Shown here piece by piece: positions 52,779-61,864 of a stretch of 64,000 nt of DNA. A model generated the notes under the pieces. It saw nothing but the letters and a program-made list of their open reading frames with translations. It did not search any database and was not told where the DNA came from. The DNA comes from Chloroflexi bacterium HGW-Chloroflexi-3. Lineage in GTDB: Bacteria; Chloroflexota; Anaerolineae; Anaerolineales; Anaerolineaceae. The stretch covers positions 1 through 64,000 of the forward strand of contig PHBX01000016.1 in the NCBI GenBank assembly GCA_002842045.1. Reading direction: 5' to 3'. Numbering within the stretch: position 1 is the stretch's first letter; every line of letters starts with the position of its first letter. Both the position numbers and the translations under genes were made by a program.

Positions 52779-53243
52779 CTATGGTACTGTTACTAACTGC
52801 AAGTATTCATCGACAGACCAACCATTTCTGTTCTTATCGTATGGGGCTTCGAGATACCACCAGATAAATCCATCAGCTTCAACTGGTCCATCGATTACTT
52901 CGAAAACTTCTGCATCCATCCCAATAAAATTCACACTGAAGGATCTACCAGGTTCAGATCTGAGTCTCAAACCATCTCCGGATGTCCCAGTGATCTGAAC
53001 GAATTCTCCTAATTTGAACTTGTAATTATTATCAATAGTTTCAATTATTTCCATGGTAGGTGTTGGGACAATCGTTAATCCAACGACTGGAGTCGAAGTT
53101 GGTGCAGGTATAACTGTAATTAATGCGATCTTTTCATCCAATGTTTGTTTGTTTGGAAGAAATATCAAAAAAATAAAAACAGCACACAGGACAAGAATGG
53201 TAATCACAAATCCTATTATTAGTGGCAGCCAATTTTTCTTCAT
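52779..53243 (-). CDS. Membrane-anchored bacterial SH3-domain protein
   Basis: One N-terminal membrane segment (about residues 6-30, NWLPLIIGFVITILVLCAVF) then a Thr/Pro-rich external linker and an SH3b domain (about 85-150: GLRLRSEPGRSFSVNFI, WWYLEAPYDKNRNGWSVDEY). Such domains bind peptidoglycan or cell-wall peptides. ATG 53243 is supported by AGGA; a longer frame upstream is rejected. 154 residues. It is divergent from the second kinase, which is also membrane-anchored, so the pair may sense the wall. Confidence 0.8.
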   Translation of the reverse strand: MKKNWLPLIIGFVITILVLCAVFIFLIFLPNKQTLDEKIALITVIPAPTSTPVVGLTIVPTPTMEIIETIDNNYKFKLGEFVQITGTSGDGLRLRSEPGRSFSVNFIGMDAEVFEVIDGPVEADGFIWWYLEAPYDKNRNGWSVDEYLQLVTVP

Positions 53244-53346
53244 TAATAATTTCCTAAGAAAATTCACATTTTGTGTACATTCATAAAACATGTGTCAATT
53301 AACTTCCATTCATTTTAATCGATATTTAAAAAGGATTTCACCCCTA

Positions 53347-53355
53347 TGTTATAAT
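53347..53355 (+). promoter_or_regulatory. Candidate extended -10 promoter of the second kinase
   Basis: TGT directly followed by TATAAT (53350-53355), ending 13 nt before ATG 53369. The predicted transcript has only about 7 nt of leader and no ribosome site, suggesting leaderless or near-leaderless translation. No -35 match. Confidence 0.45.
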
Positions 53356-53368
53356 CGCTACAAATAAT

Positions 53369-54427
53369 ATGACTGAAAATCTTAATCCAGCGATACCAAT
53401 CCTTGCGAACAGATATCAATTACTCCAGACATTAGGATCCGGAGGGATGGCGGTTGTTTACCGTGCAAAGGATTTGAATCTGGAGAGATACGTTGCAGTA
53501 AAAATATTACGACCGGATTTTTCAAAAGATGAGGGGTTTCGAAAACGATTTCATCAGGAAGCAAAAGCAGCTGCTAATCTTTCACATCCAAATATTGTTA
53601 CAGTTCATGATTTTGGATTAGACGGTGAACGTTTATTTATCATTATGGAATATGTTCCCGGAACAAATTTAAAATCCTTAATTCGTGAAAAGCAAATTAT
53701 TCCAACAGATCAAGCTCTCGACTTAATAATTCAGGCTGCTCAAGGCATTGGTTACGCTCATAGAGCGGGATTAATCCACTGTGATATTAAGCCTCACAAT
53801 ATGCTTGTCTCTCCTGATGGACGACTAAAAGTTACGGACTTTGGGATTGCACGAGCATTAACAACAATTCTACCTAATGAAAAAAACGCCTATGTATGGG
53901 GTTCTCCTCAATATCTCTCACCGGAACAAGCTGAAGGGTTTCCTCCTTCCCCTGCTTCAGATGTGTATTCATTGGGAATCGTTCTTTATGAAATGGTAAC
54001 AGGAAAATTACCGTTTTTCTCAAAGGATGCAACCGAATTGACACGCATGCACAAAGAAGTGTTGCCTGTTTCTACACGAAATTTTAATCCCGAAGTTCCA
54101 CTCACGCTTGACCAAATTATTCTCAAAGTTCTTTCAAAAGAACAAACAAGTCGTTATCGGACTGCTGATCAATTTGGAAGAGTATTGGAAAATTTGAAAG
54201 AATCTTACAAAATTAATGCTCAAAACAATCAATCTTCTTCCTTGCTTGAATCTTCTTCTGTTGAGCAAAAATCAAAAATCAGTTCGCACTCTTCGAGCAT
54301 TGAGAAAAAACAATCTGGCACTTTTGATTGGAAAACAGCACTTTTAGCATTATTGGCATTTCTGTTAGCAGGCGGACTGATCCCATTCTGGCTTTATATT
54401 TGGTTTTCTTTAAATTCTGGCAGGTAA
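53369..54427 (+). CDS. Membrane-anchored Ser/Thr protein kinase (PknB-like)
   Basis: Kinase domain (residues about 12-270): LGSGGMAVVYRAKD (glycine loop), VAVKILRPDF (Lys), HCDIKPHNMLV (catalytic loop with Cys replacing the usual Arg of HRD), VTDFGIARAL, then SPQYLSPEQAEGFPPS. A Ser-rich juxtamembrane region (about 285-325) and one membrane segment (about 330-348) end the protein, leaving almost nothing outside. 352 residues. The RD-to-CD change is common in bacterial kinases that do not need activation-loop charge pairing. It is 7 nt upstream of rpe, so co-transcribed with it. Confidence 0.92.
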   Translation: MTENLNPAIPILANRYQLLQTLGSGGMAVVYRAKDLNLERYVAVKILRPDFSKDEGFRKRFHQEAKAAANLSHPNIVTVHDFGLDGERLFIIMEYVPGTNLKSLIREKQIIPTDQALDLIIQAAQGIGYAHRAGLIHCDIKPHNMLVSPDGRLKVTDFGIARALTTILPNEKNAYVWGSPQYLSPEQAEGFPPSPASDVYSLGIVLYEMVTGKLPFFSKDATELTRMHKEVLPVSTRNFNPEVPLTLDQIILKVLSKEQTSRYRTADQFGRVLENLKESYKINAQNNQSSSLLESSSVEQKSKISSHSSSIEKKQSGTFDWKTALLALLAFLLAGGLIPFWLYIWFSLNSGR

Positions 54428-54434
54428 ATTTCGA

Positions 54435-55082
54435 ATGATTATTTCCTCATCCATAATTTCATTAGATTTTCTATCTTTTGAAGAAGAGTTGAAAATAGCA
54501 GAACGAGCAGGAGTTGATTGGTTGCATATTGATGTGATGGATGGGCAATTTGTTCCAAACATAACCATTGGTCCTATGTTCTTACCTTTTTGTAAAAAAG
54601 CAACCAATTTACCATTGGATGTACATTTGATGATTAATCGACCTGAGAGGCACATTGAAGCTTTCGCAAAAGCTGGTGCTGACTACATCAGTATTCATAT
54701 TGAGAATAATCCAAATGTTTTACGTACGATTCAACAAATCAAAGAATTGGGTTGTAAAGCTGGTATCGTGTTGAATCCAGGCTCACCTTCCGAATCAATT
54801 AATGAGGTCCTACCTTTTGTTGATTTGGTATTGGTAATGTCTGTAAATCCAGGATTTTCCGGTCAAAAATTTCTTCCAGAAATGTTGCCAAAAATAAAAA
54901 AAATTCGAAAATTGATTGACCAATCTGCGCAAAAAATCTTATTGCAGGTTGATGGAGGTATCAATAAAGATACGATCAAATCTGTAATCGAAGCAGGTGC
55001 GGATGTTATTGTCGCAGCAACTGCTATTTATGATTATCCCCAAGGAATTAAGGCTGGCGTCGATGCATTACGAAATTTCTAA
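54435..55082 (+). CDS. rpe: Ribulose-phosphate 3-epimerase
   Basis: Pentose-phosphate enzyme, (beta/alpha)8 barrel. SSIISLDFLSFEEEL, WLHIDVMDGQFVPNITIG (catalytic Asp, metal His), DVHLMI, LVLVMSVNPGFSGQKFLP and VDGGINKDTI are all diagnostic. 215 residues. It follows the kinase gene by 7 nt, as seen in many bacteria where rpe lies next to PP2C and kinase genes. Confidence 0.96.
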   Translation: MIISSSIISLDFLSFEEELKIAERAGVDWLHIDVMDGQFVPNITIGPMFLPFCKKATNLPLDVHLMINRPERHIEAFAKAGADYISIHIENNPNVLRTIQQIKELGCKAGIVLNPGSPSESINEVLPFVDLVLVMSVNPGFSGQKFLPEMLPKIKKIRKLIDQSAQKILLQVDGGINKDTIKSVIEAGADVIVAATAIYDYPQGIKAGVDALRNF

Positions 55083-55090
55083 CTTAAACA

Positions 55091-55116
55091 AAAATCACGG
55101 AATTAACCGCGACTTT
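55091..55116 (-). terminator. Terminator after rpmB (possibly bidirectional with rpe)
   Basis: Imperfect 10-bp stem with two G-U pairs (55091-55100 with 55107-55116), 6-nt loop, and U-rich tail on the minus strand, located 27 nt past the rpmB stop and 8 nt past the rpe stop. Confidence 0.6.
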
Positions 55117-55143
55117 CGTTTTGTTGGCAATTCAATAAATGGA

Positions 55144-55329
55144 CTAATTTACAGATTTAACCATTGTTCGGATGCATCGAGTACAAAGTACTTTCTGGAC
55201 TTTCCGGCCACCTTCAAAAACAGAAACCTTTTGCAAATTGGGTTTAAATTTCCGGTTGGTAGCACGCATGGAAAAACTGCGGTTATGACCAAAAGTTGTT
55301 GCCTTTCCACATTTCTCACATTTTGCCAT
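55144..55329 (-). CDS. rpmB: 50S ribosomal protein L28
   Basis: 61 residues. MAKCEKCGKATTFGHN, RATNRKFKPNLQKV, and CTRCIRTM identify L28 with the zinc-binding CxxC...CxxC pattern. ATG 55329 is chosen: AAGG lies about 12 nt upstream, and the usual L28 start is MAK/MSK. Divergent from the Asp23 gene. Confidence 0.95.
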   Translation of the reverse strand: MAKCEKCGKATTFGHNRSFSMRATNRKFKPNLQKVSVFEGGRKVQKVLCTRCIRTMVKSVN

Positions 55330-55458
55330 AATAAAGGATCCTTTCACCAATGAGTGCTAATTTTTCATCAACTATATTGTTCTTTATACAACAATCTGAT
55401 ATATTACCACACACCGTATCTTTTTTCAAGATTCGTGTTTTTGTTAGGGAGATTACTT

Positions 55459-55815
55459 ATGAAAGAGATAAAAAATCCAATGGGTAATGTTTATGTTTCA
55501 CACCGAGCCATATCAACGATTGCTCACCAATCAGCCATAGAATCCTATGGTGTGGTGGGTTTGGCTGCTAAGAATTTCGCAGAAGGTATTGCCCAGGCTA
55601 TCGTCAAGGATCCAAGCATGGGTGTAGATGTTAGATATGATGGTAATAGTATTGAGATTGATCTTTTTATTGTTGTTGAATATGGCACTCGAATAAAGAT
55701 GGTAGCCGAATCAGTTAGCAACAATGTCCGTTATCGGGTTGAAAAAACCATTGGTATTCCAGTTGAGAAGGTAAACGTTCACATTCGCGCATTGCGAATA
55801 AGTGATACGGATTAA
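55459..55815 (+). CDS. Asp23/Gls24-family envelope stress protein
   Basis: 118 residues. NVYVSHRAISTIAHQSAIES near the start, GVVGLAAK and VDVRYDGNSIEIDLFIVVEYG are typical of the Asp23/Gls24 (YloU) family. ATG 55459 has GGGAG upstream; a longer frame is rejected. It heads an operon with the DAK2 and DegV genes, the same order as yloU-yloV in Firmicutes. Role: probably envelope or fatty-acid related, not defined biochemically. Confidence 0.9.
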   Translation: MKEIKNPMGNVYVSHRAISTIAHQSAIESYGVVGLAAKNFAEGIAQAIVKDPSMGVDVRYDGNSIEIDLFIVVEYGTRIKMVAESVSNNVRYRVEKTIGIPVEKVNVHIRALRISDTD

Positions 55816-55851
55816 TTTCTGATATCGAATACCATTTTCACTAGGAGAATT

Positions 55852-57504
55852 ATGAATCAAGAACTCAAGACTTTTAAATCCGTTGACGGTCAACTTTTTA
55901 AACTACTAATTGAGGCTGGTTTAAATTGGCTTAGAACAAATCAACAACTGGTCAACTCTTTAAATGTTTTTCCAGTTCCTGACGGGGATACAGGAACAAA
56001 TATGCTTTTGACTATGCAAGCTGCTTACAATGAAATCCAAAATTCCGGAGAGAAGAAAATATCCAAAATTGCTCATTCAGTCGCCCAGGGAGCATTGATG
56101 GGCGCTCGTGGGAATTCCGGCGTTATACTCTCCCAGCTTTGGAGAGGTTTTTCTCGCGCATTGGACAACCAAGATGCAATGAATTTATCTGATTTTTCAA
56201 AAGCTCTTATAGAAGCAAAGAATACTGCTTATAAAGGCGTTGTTCGACCTGTTGAAGGGACAATATTAACAGTAGCAAAAGATATTTCTATTGCCAGTGA
56301 AGAAGTAATTACTAAAACGGAAGATTTAGAAGTATTTCTAGATTTTATTGTAAAAAAAGCGGACAAATCAGTTCAAAATACACCCGAACTATTACCCATT
56401 CTCAAACAAGCCGGGGTTGTTGATTCTGGTGGAAAAGGCTTGTTTTTCATTCTTGAAGGTTTCTTAAAATTTCTTCGAGGGGAATCTCTTGAGACAAGCA
56501 CAGCAAAATTAGTCCAACCAATTGCTTTAATGAACGGCGGCGAAATGGAAGAAATAGAACCCGGTCAGGATTTTGAAGTTATAGTAGATTTTCGACCATC
56601 CGACCCCCTCAACCTGGATGTTTTCTATTCAGACTTAACTGAAATGGGCACATCTATACAGGTTGGGGAAGGAGATGGGATGTACAGGATGCATATTCAT
56701 GTGCCAACCGAAAATCGATATCTTCCCATAGACTACACAATGAAATTAGGCACAATAACAAATGTTTATATGGAAAATTTAATTGACCAGATGGAACAAA
56801 AAGAATCCAGCCAACAAAAACAACTGAATTTGATACCTGTAGAACCAGAGCAGGTAGCTGTTGTGGCTGTTTCCCCGGGATTTGGTCTTTCACAAATTTT
56901 TGCCAGTTTAGGTGCTGCTGCGATTGTCCAGGGTGGACAAACTATGAATCCCAGTACGGAAGAAATTTTACATTCATTTGAAAATCTTCCAACTGATAAA
57001 GTAATTATTCTCCCCAACAATAAAAATATTTTCCTTGCTGCAAAATCCGCCAAAGAAGCAACCGTAAAACATGTTGAAGTACTGCCTTGTAAAACAATCC
57101 CTCAGGGTTTATCTGCAATGTTGAGGTTAGATCCATTTGGTGATATTGATGAAATATTTGAGGAAATGAACGAAGCGATTTCAGAAGTTGACACTGGAGA
57201 GATAACTGTAGCGACCAGGTCGGTAGAGATCAATGGCGTAAATGTTCAGGAAGGTGAAGCAATTGCTTTATTCAATTCTGAATTAATTTCCTCATCACCC
57301 TCTATAGAAAGTGCCTGCTTTGAAATTCTCAAGCGTGTAGATTTAGATGAAAGAGAAAGATTGACATTATTTTACGGCTCTGATATATCGAAACATGATG
57401 TCAACCTGATTATTGACCACATCAGAGAAAAATATCCTCAATTCGAGATTGAAATTCACGAAGGCGGACAACCCCATTATCAATTCATCATTGCAATTGA
57501 GTAA
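55852..57504 (+). CDS. DAK2-domain fatty acid kinase-like protein (FakA/YloV)
   Basis: 550 residues. N-terminal DAK2/DhaL domain with nucleotide site NVFPVPDGDTGTNMLLTM (about residues 40-57) and GARGNSGVILSQLWRG (about 85-100). A FakA-type middle region (DFEVIVDFRPSD) and C-terminal domain (VILPNNKNIFLAAKSA, GEAIALFN, LTLFYGSDIS) follow. FakA phosphorylates FakB-bound fatty acids, and a DegV/FakB gene follows 2 nt later, which supports that role. Confidence 0.9.
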   Translation: MNQELKTFKSVDGQLFKLLIEAGLNWLRTNQQLVNSLNVFPVPDGDTGTNMLLTMQAAYNEIQNSGEKKISKIAHSVAQGALMGARGNSGVILSQLWRGFSRALDNQDAMNLSDFSKALIEAKNTAYKGVVRPVEGTILTVAKDISIASEEVITKTEDLEVFLDFIVKKADKSVQNTPELLPILKQAGVVDSGGKGLFFILEGFLKFLRGESLETSTAKLVQPIALMNGGEMEEIEPGQDFEVIVDFRPSDPLNLDVFYSDLTEMGTSIQVGEGDGMYRMHIHVPTENRYLPIDYTMKLGTITNVYMENLIDQMEQKESSQQKQLNLIPVEPEQVAVVAVSPGFGLSQIFASLGAAAIVQGGQTMNPSTEEILHSFENLPTDKVIILPNNKNIFLAAKSAKEATVKHVEVLPCKTIPQGLSAMLRLDPFGDIDEIFEEMNEAISEVDTGEITVATRSVEINGVNVQEGEAIALFNSELISSSPSIESACFEILKRVDLDERERLTLFYGSDISKHDVNLIIDHIREKYPQFEIEIHEGGQPHYQFIIAIE

Positions 57505-57506
57505 AC

Positions 57507-58370
57507 ATGGCCAAAATCGCCATCATCACTGATAGCACTGCACAGTTTCCAAATCCAAGTTTCCAGGGAAAAGACCTGGTCAGGATTATTCCTCTTGACG
57601 TTGTCATTAATGGTTCCATAATCAAAGAAGGTGCTGGGTTAAAAACTGCTGACTTGCCATCGTCGCCTTCTGATGAAAGTAAAACAAAATTACTTGTTCC
57701 CTCACCAGCAGAAATCGCTGAGCAATTTATTATGTTGCTTAAAAAATTTAATGAATTGTTGGTAATCACAAATTCAGCAAATTTATCAGCTTTTTATCAA
57801 AATTCTATTGAAGCTGTGAAATTAATCCAGGGAGAAACAACGATACAAGTAGTGAATTCACAAACCATTGCTACTGGCTTAGGGATGATTGTTCAAGCTG
57901 CAACAGAAGTTATCAGTAATGGAGCATCATTAACTGAAGCAGATCGCCATATACGGCAACTAATCCCTCATATTTACACTTTATTTTGCACTCCTTGTTT
58001 GAAATATTTATATAATATTGACATTCTTGAATACTCACAGGCAGTGATTGGAGAAATGTTAAATCTGCATCCTATTTTTACTTTAGAAGAAGGGTACCCC
58101 CAGGCTATCTGTAAAGTCAGAAACTTCAGGCATGCACAGGATTATTTCCAGGAATTTATTGAAGAATATGATGACCTAATTCATATCTCATTATTAAAGG
58201 GTATCAATACACAAGGTATTGATAATCGAATTCTGAAATTGTTTGTGCAAGAAAATTTTCCGAATACTCCATTTAGTGAACATAGAATAAATCCATTTTT
58301 AGGCGCAATTTTTGGTCCAAAAACCTTAGGTTTAATTATTTTTGAGAGACCTTATTCTCTTTCCGGTTGA
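57507..58370 (+). CDS. DegV-family fatty-acid-binding protein (FakB-like)
   Basis: 287 residues. IAIITDSTAQFPNPS at the start, IIPLDVVINGS, and SPAEIAEQF place it in DegV/FakB. The DegV motif normally TSQPSPA/TSLPSPA reads TKLLVPSPAE here. It probably presents acyl chains to the preceding FakA-like kinase, which lies 2 nt upstream, yielding acyl-phosphate for phospholipid synthesis together with PlsX. Confidence 0.9.
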   Translation: MAKIAIITDSTAQFPNPSFQGKDLVRIIPLDVVINGSIIKEGAGLKTADLPSSPSDESKTKLLVPSPAEIAEQFIMLLKKFNELLVITNSANLSAFYQNSIEAVKLIQGETTIQVVNSQTIATGLGMIVQAATEVISNGASLTEADRHIRQLIPHIYTLFCTPCLKYLYNIDILEYSQAVIGEMLNLHPIFTLEEGYPQAICKVRNFRHAQDYFQEFIEEYDDLIHISLLKGINTQGIDNRILKLFVQENFPNTPFSEHRINPFLGAIFGPKTLGLIIFERPYSLSG

Positions 58371-58382
58371 CAACTTATGTAA

Positions 58383-60833
58383 ATGTTTGCTTCTATTGAA
58401 AAAATAACCAAATTCTTGCTATTAGAAATCGACCGTCAATATGATAATCGTTCGGTTTTTGGTGGATTAGAAAAGATTTGTACAGGATGGAAAACAGAGG
58501 CTCTAATACAAGGAGTCCCAACAGATTTAATAAACGAGATATGTAAAATTTTAGCAAATTATCATTTTTTAGATCAATCAAGTAGAAAAGAATCGATAAA
58601 AAAGATCTTTGAAATCTTATATCTTTCAGGCAATTTAATAAAAAATTCTAATTTAAAATATTCTGAATTTTTCGATACAAAAATTGATTTATTTGAGGAG
58701 AAGTTTCATAAAGAACCGGAACCAAAAAATGAATTTTCTAATCAAAATTTGTTTGATTTAGAAAAAGTATTATCTAATCCCGTAATCAAAATTTCAGGCA
58801 TCGGAAAATTTCGTGCGGATGCTCTTTCCAGGTTGGGAATATTAACAATTAAAGATTTAATTTATTTTTTTCCTAGAAAACACGAAGATTTTAGTAATCT
58901 CTCTACAATTAACAAATTAAATTATTCTGAAAAAGTATCAATAGCGGCTGTTGTTAAAAGTATTCATACCAGAAATAGTAAAGGTGGAAAACAAAAAATT
59001 ACAGAGGTTATTGTAGAAGATGAAACAGGAAATTTGCGAATAACATTTTTCAATCAACCTTTTCTCGAAAAATCCATCAAAATTGGTATTAGAATTATGG
59101 TTTCCGGAAAAGTTGACATGTACATGGGTAGATATATGCTTACCAATCCTGAATGGGTGGAATTAGAACGCGGTGGGGTAACTCTTAATCGAATTTTTCC
59201 TTATTATTCATTAACAAAAAATGTTACACAAAAATGGTTAAGAGAAACCATCTCCAATCAAATTAGTTTATGGGTCCCAAAAATATCCGATTTTTTTAGT
59301 TCTGAATTCTTATCCAAAGCGAATATTTTGGACCTTCCAACAGCACTTAAAAATATCCATTTTCCTGAGAATTTTGAGCTTAAAAGATTGTCAGAGGAAC
59401 GCTTTTCTTTCCAGGACACCTTCTTTTTACACCTGGTTATGCTTCAACAAAAGAAAAATTGGCAAAAAGACGCTGCAAAAATAATTTTTTTAGACAACAA
59501 ACTATTGGGTCAACTGATCGATCATCTGCCATTTTCTTTAACAAACGCACAAAAAAAATGTATATCTGAAATCCGGAATGATATGGCGTCAGGTGTGCCC
59601 ATGAGTCGGCTTGTTCAGGGAGATGTGGGATCAGGAAAAACGATTGTCGCTGCCATTATCATAGCTGGAACAATTAAAAATGGTTTTCAATCAGCAGTAA
59701 TGGCACCTACAGGCATCCTTGCAGAACAACTATATTCAAATATTCGTTCTTTTCTTCTTACCAACAATATTATTTCTCAGGATGAGATTTGTTATATTTC
59801 AGGAGATACTTCTGAAAAAGAAAAAAATATTATCAAGGAAAATTTAAAATCTGGATTAATTAAAGTAGCTGTGGGAACTCATGCTCTGATTGAAGAACCT
59901 GTTGAATTTAAAAATCTGGAATTTGTGGTGATCGACGAACAACATCGCTTTGGTGTCATGCAAAGAAAAAAAATCAGATCAAAAGGAACATCATCCCATC
60001 TGCTAGTCATGACCGCCACACCAATTCCCCGTACGCTCGCATTAACCATTTTTGGTGATCTGGATTTATCAATCATCGATGAAATTCCTCCTGGAAGAAA
60101 AGAGATTAAAACCCTCATCATTAATCCACAAAAAAGATCAGACGCATTTATGTTAATCCAGAAACTTGTCCAAGAAGGTTCACAAGCGTTTATTGTTTAT
60201 CCCCTGGTCGAATCTGATGAGGAGGAAATGATCGGTACCAATGCAGCGGTAAATGAATACGACCGCTTAAAAAAAGAAGTTTTTCCTGATTTAACCATTG
60301 GTTTATTACACGGAAGAATGAAATCAGAAGAAAAAGAAAAAGTGATGATGAATTTTCGTAAAGGTATATACCAAATTCTTGTAACCACGACTGTGATTGA
60401 GGTTGGTGTGGATGTGCCAAACGCAGCCATCATGATGATTGAAGGAGCTAATCGATTTGGATTATCTCAACTTCATCAATTACGAGGTAGAGTAGGCAGG
60501 GGTGATAAACAATCTTATTGTTTACTAGTTCCTGAAACGGAAGATGCCATTGAAAATGAAAGACTAAAGGCGATGGCAGCTACAACTGATGGATTTAAGT
60601 TGGCTGAGATTGATTTATCTCAAAGAGGTCCTGGTGATTTTATCGGTCTTCGCCAATCAGGCTATAAAGAAATTCGATTTTCAAATATAATGAATGTTAA
60701 ACTAATAGAAAGAGCAAGATCACTAGCAAAAGAAGTATTAGAAAATGATCCTGATTTTATTAATGAAAATAGTCATTTATTTAAGATAATAATGTCAGAA
60801 TACTGGCAGAAAATGATTGGAGAAAAAAAATAA
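58383..60833 (+). CDS. recG: ATP-dependent DNA helicase RecG
   Basis: Branch-migration helicase that regresses stalled forks. 816 residues, longer than E. coli RecG by an N-terminal extension of about 130 residues. Wedge/OB domain at about 140-290 (GIGKFRADALSRLGILTIKD). Helicase motifs: GDVGSGKTIVAAI (Walker A), VVIDEQHRFGVMQR (DEQH box), MTATPIPRTLALT, TTTVIEVGVDVPNA and QLHQLRGRVGRG. It starts 12 nt after the DegV stop and is followed 2 nt later by coaD. Confidence 0.96.
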   Translation: MFASIEKITKFLLLEIDRQYDNRSVFGGLEKICTGWKTEALIQGVPTDLINEICKILANYHFLDQSSRKESIKKIFEILYLSGNLIKNSNLKYSEFFDTKIDLFEEKFHKEPEPKNEFSNQNLFDLEKVLSNPVIKISGIGKFRADALSRLGILTIKDLIYFFPRKHEDFSNLSTINKLNYSEKVSIAAVVKSIHTRNSKGGKQKITEVIVEDETGNLRITFFNQPFLEKSIKIGIRIMVSGKVDMYMGRYMLTNPEWVELERGGVTLNRIFPYYSLTKNVTQKWLRETISNQISLWVPKISDFFSSEFLSKANILDLPTALKNIHFPENFELKRLSEERFSFQDTFFLHLVMLQQKKNWQKDAAKIIFLDNKLLGQLIDHLPFSLTNAQKKCISEIRNDMASGVPMSRLVQGDVGSGKTIVAAIIIAGTIKNGFQSAVMAPTGILAEQLYSNIRSFLLTNNIISQDEICYISGDTSEKEKNIIKENLKSGLIKVAVGTHALIEEPVEFKNLEFVVIDEQHRFGVMQRKKIRSKGTSSHLLVMTATPIPRTLALTIFGDLDLSIIDEIPPGRKEIKTLIINPQKRSDAFMLIQKLVQEGSQAFIVYPLVESDEEEMIGTNAAVNEYDRLKKEVFPDLTIGLLHGRMKSEEKEKVMMNFRKGIYQILVTTTVIEVGVDVPNAAIMMIEGANRFGLSQLHQLRGRVGRGDKQSYCLLVPETEDAIENERLKAMAATTDGFKLAEIDLSQRGPGDFIGLRQSGYKEIRFSNIMNVKLIERARSLAKEVLENDPDFINENSHLFKIIMSEYWQKMIGEKK

Positions 60834-60835
60834 AC

Positions 60836-61360
60836 ATGGTAAGAGCCCTATTTCCTGGTACTTTTGATCCTATACATTGTGGTCATATTGACATTGCAAC
60901 CAGAGCTTCAAAAATATTTGATGAATTGATTGTGGCTGTGTACGATCGACCATTGAAAAACCTGCTCTTTTCTCCAGAAGAAAGACTTTCCCTAACGAAA
61001 GAATCTTTAGCTGACATTAAAAATATAAAAGTAGTCGGCTACAGTGGGTTAACGGTTGCTTTTGCCAGAGAAATAAACGCCAAAGTAATTGTCCGAGGTT
61101 TGAGAGTAATTTCTGATTTTGAACATGAATTCCGGATGGCACTCGCAAATAAACACCTTGCCCCGGATATTGAAGTTGCTGCTCTCATTACGAACGAAAA
61201 ATATACCTTTTTATCATCATCAACAGTTCGTGAAATCGCATCATTAGGTGGGGATTATTCCCGCATGGTACCAAAAATTGTTAAGTCAGCTCTGGATAGA
61301 CGATTCCTTGAATTAGGTGAAGACCAAAACGTTGTTCAACCAACCTATTTGCGTGATTAA
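60836..61360 (+). CDS. coaD: Phosphopantetheine adenylyltransferase
   Basis: Penultimate step of CoA synthesis. FPGTFDPIHCGHIDIATRAS (residues 6-25) contains the HxGH nucleotidyl-transfer motif; RGLRVISDFEHEFRMALANK and FLSSSTVREIASLGG (ISSTxVR-like) complete the signature. 174 residues, slightly longer than usual. It is coupled to recG (2-nt gap). Confidence 0.95.
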   Translation: MVRALFPGTFDPIHCGHIDIATRASKIFDELIVAVYDRPLKNLLFSPEERLSLTKESLADIKNIKVVGYSGLTVAFAREINAKVIVRGLRVISDFEHEFRMALANKHLAPDIEVAALITNEKYTFLSSSTVREIASLGGDYSRMVPKIVKSALDRRFLELGEDQNVVQPTYLRD

Positions 61361-61399
61361 TTTTTTCGATTATTAGATTTGATATTGCTTGGAGGATTT

Positions 61400-61861
61400 A
61401 TGGACATTTTACATCTGGTAGACCGACTGGAAGAATTATTCAACGAGAGCCGTCCATTACCCATGATGCGTAAGGTTGTTGTTGATGAAGACAAAATGTT
61501 AAGCATTATTGATCAAATGCGCGTTTCCATTCCTGAAGAGATAAAAAAAGCACAACAATTATTAGCACAACGAGATCGCCTTATCGCTCAAGGACAAGAA
61601 GAGGCAAATCGCACCCTGCAATTGGCAAGAGAAAAAGCCAGCCAGTTGGTTGAAAAAGATGCAATTATTCAAAGTGCTCAAGTACGTGCCAACCATATCA
61701 TCGAACAGGCAAAACAGGAAAGTGAATTCAATAGAATTGAAGCTGACCAATACATAATTACTTCTCTGTCTGATTTAGAGAAAGAATTAGAAGTTTTGCT
61801 CGTACAGGTTAAAAATGGTATAAAAGCACTCCAAAACATCTCAAAACCACCAACTCAGTAA
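61400..61861 (+). CDS. Coiled-coil protein (ATP synthase b / DivIVA-like)
   Basis: 153 residues, soluble, mostly helical. DILHLVDRLEELFNESR then a long coiled coil (about 35-120) rich in Ala, Gln and Glu, as in F0 subunit b or DivIVA-like proteins; neither identity is safe. ATG 61400 has GGAGG 6 nt upstream, and a slightly longer frame is rejected. It follows coaD, a position where similar proteins are found in related genomes. Convergent with lon (3-nt gap). Confidence 0.65.
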   Translation: MDILHLVDRLEELFNESRPLPMMRKVVVDEDKMLSIIDQMRVSIPEEIKKAQQLLAQRDRLIAQGQEEANRTLQLAREKASQLVEKDAIIQSAQVRANHIIEQAKQESEFNRIEADQYIITSLSDLEKELEVLLVQVKNGIKALQNISKPPTQ

Positions 61862-61864
61862 AAA

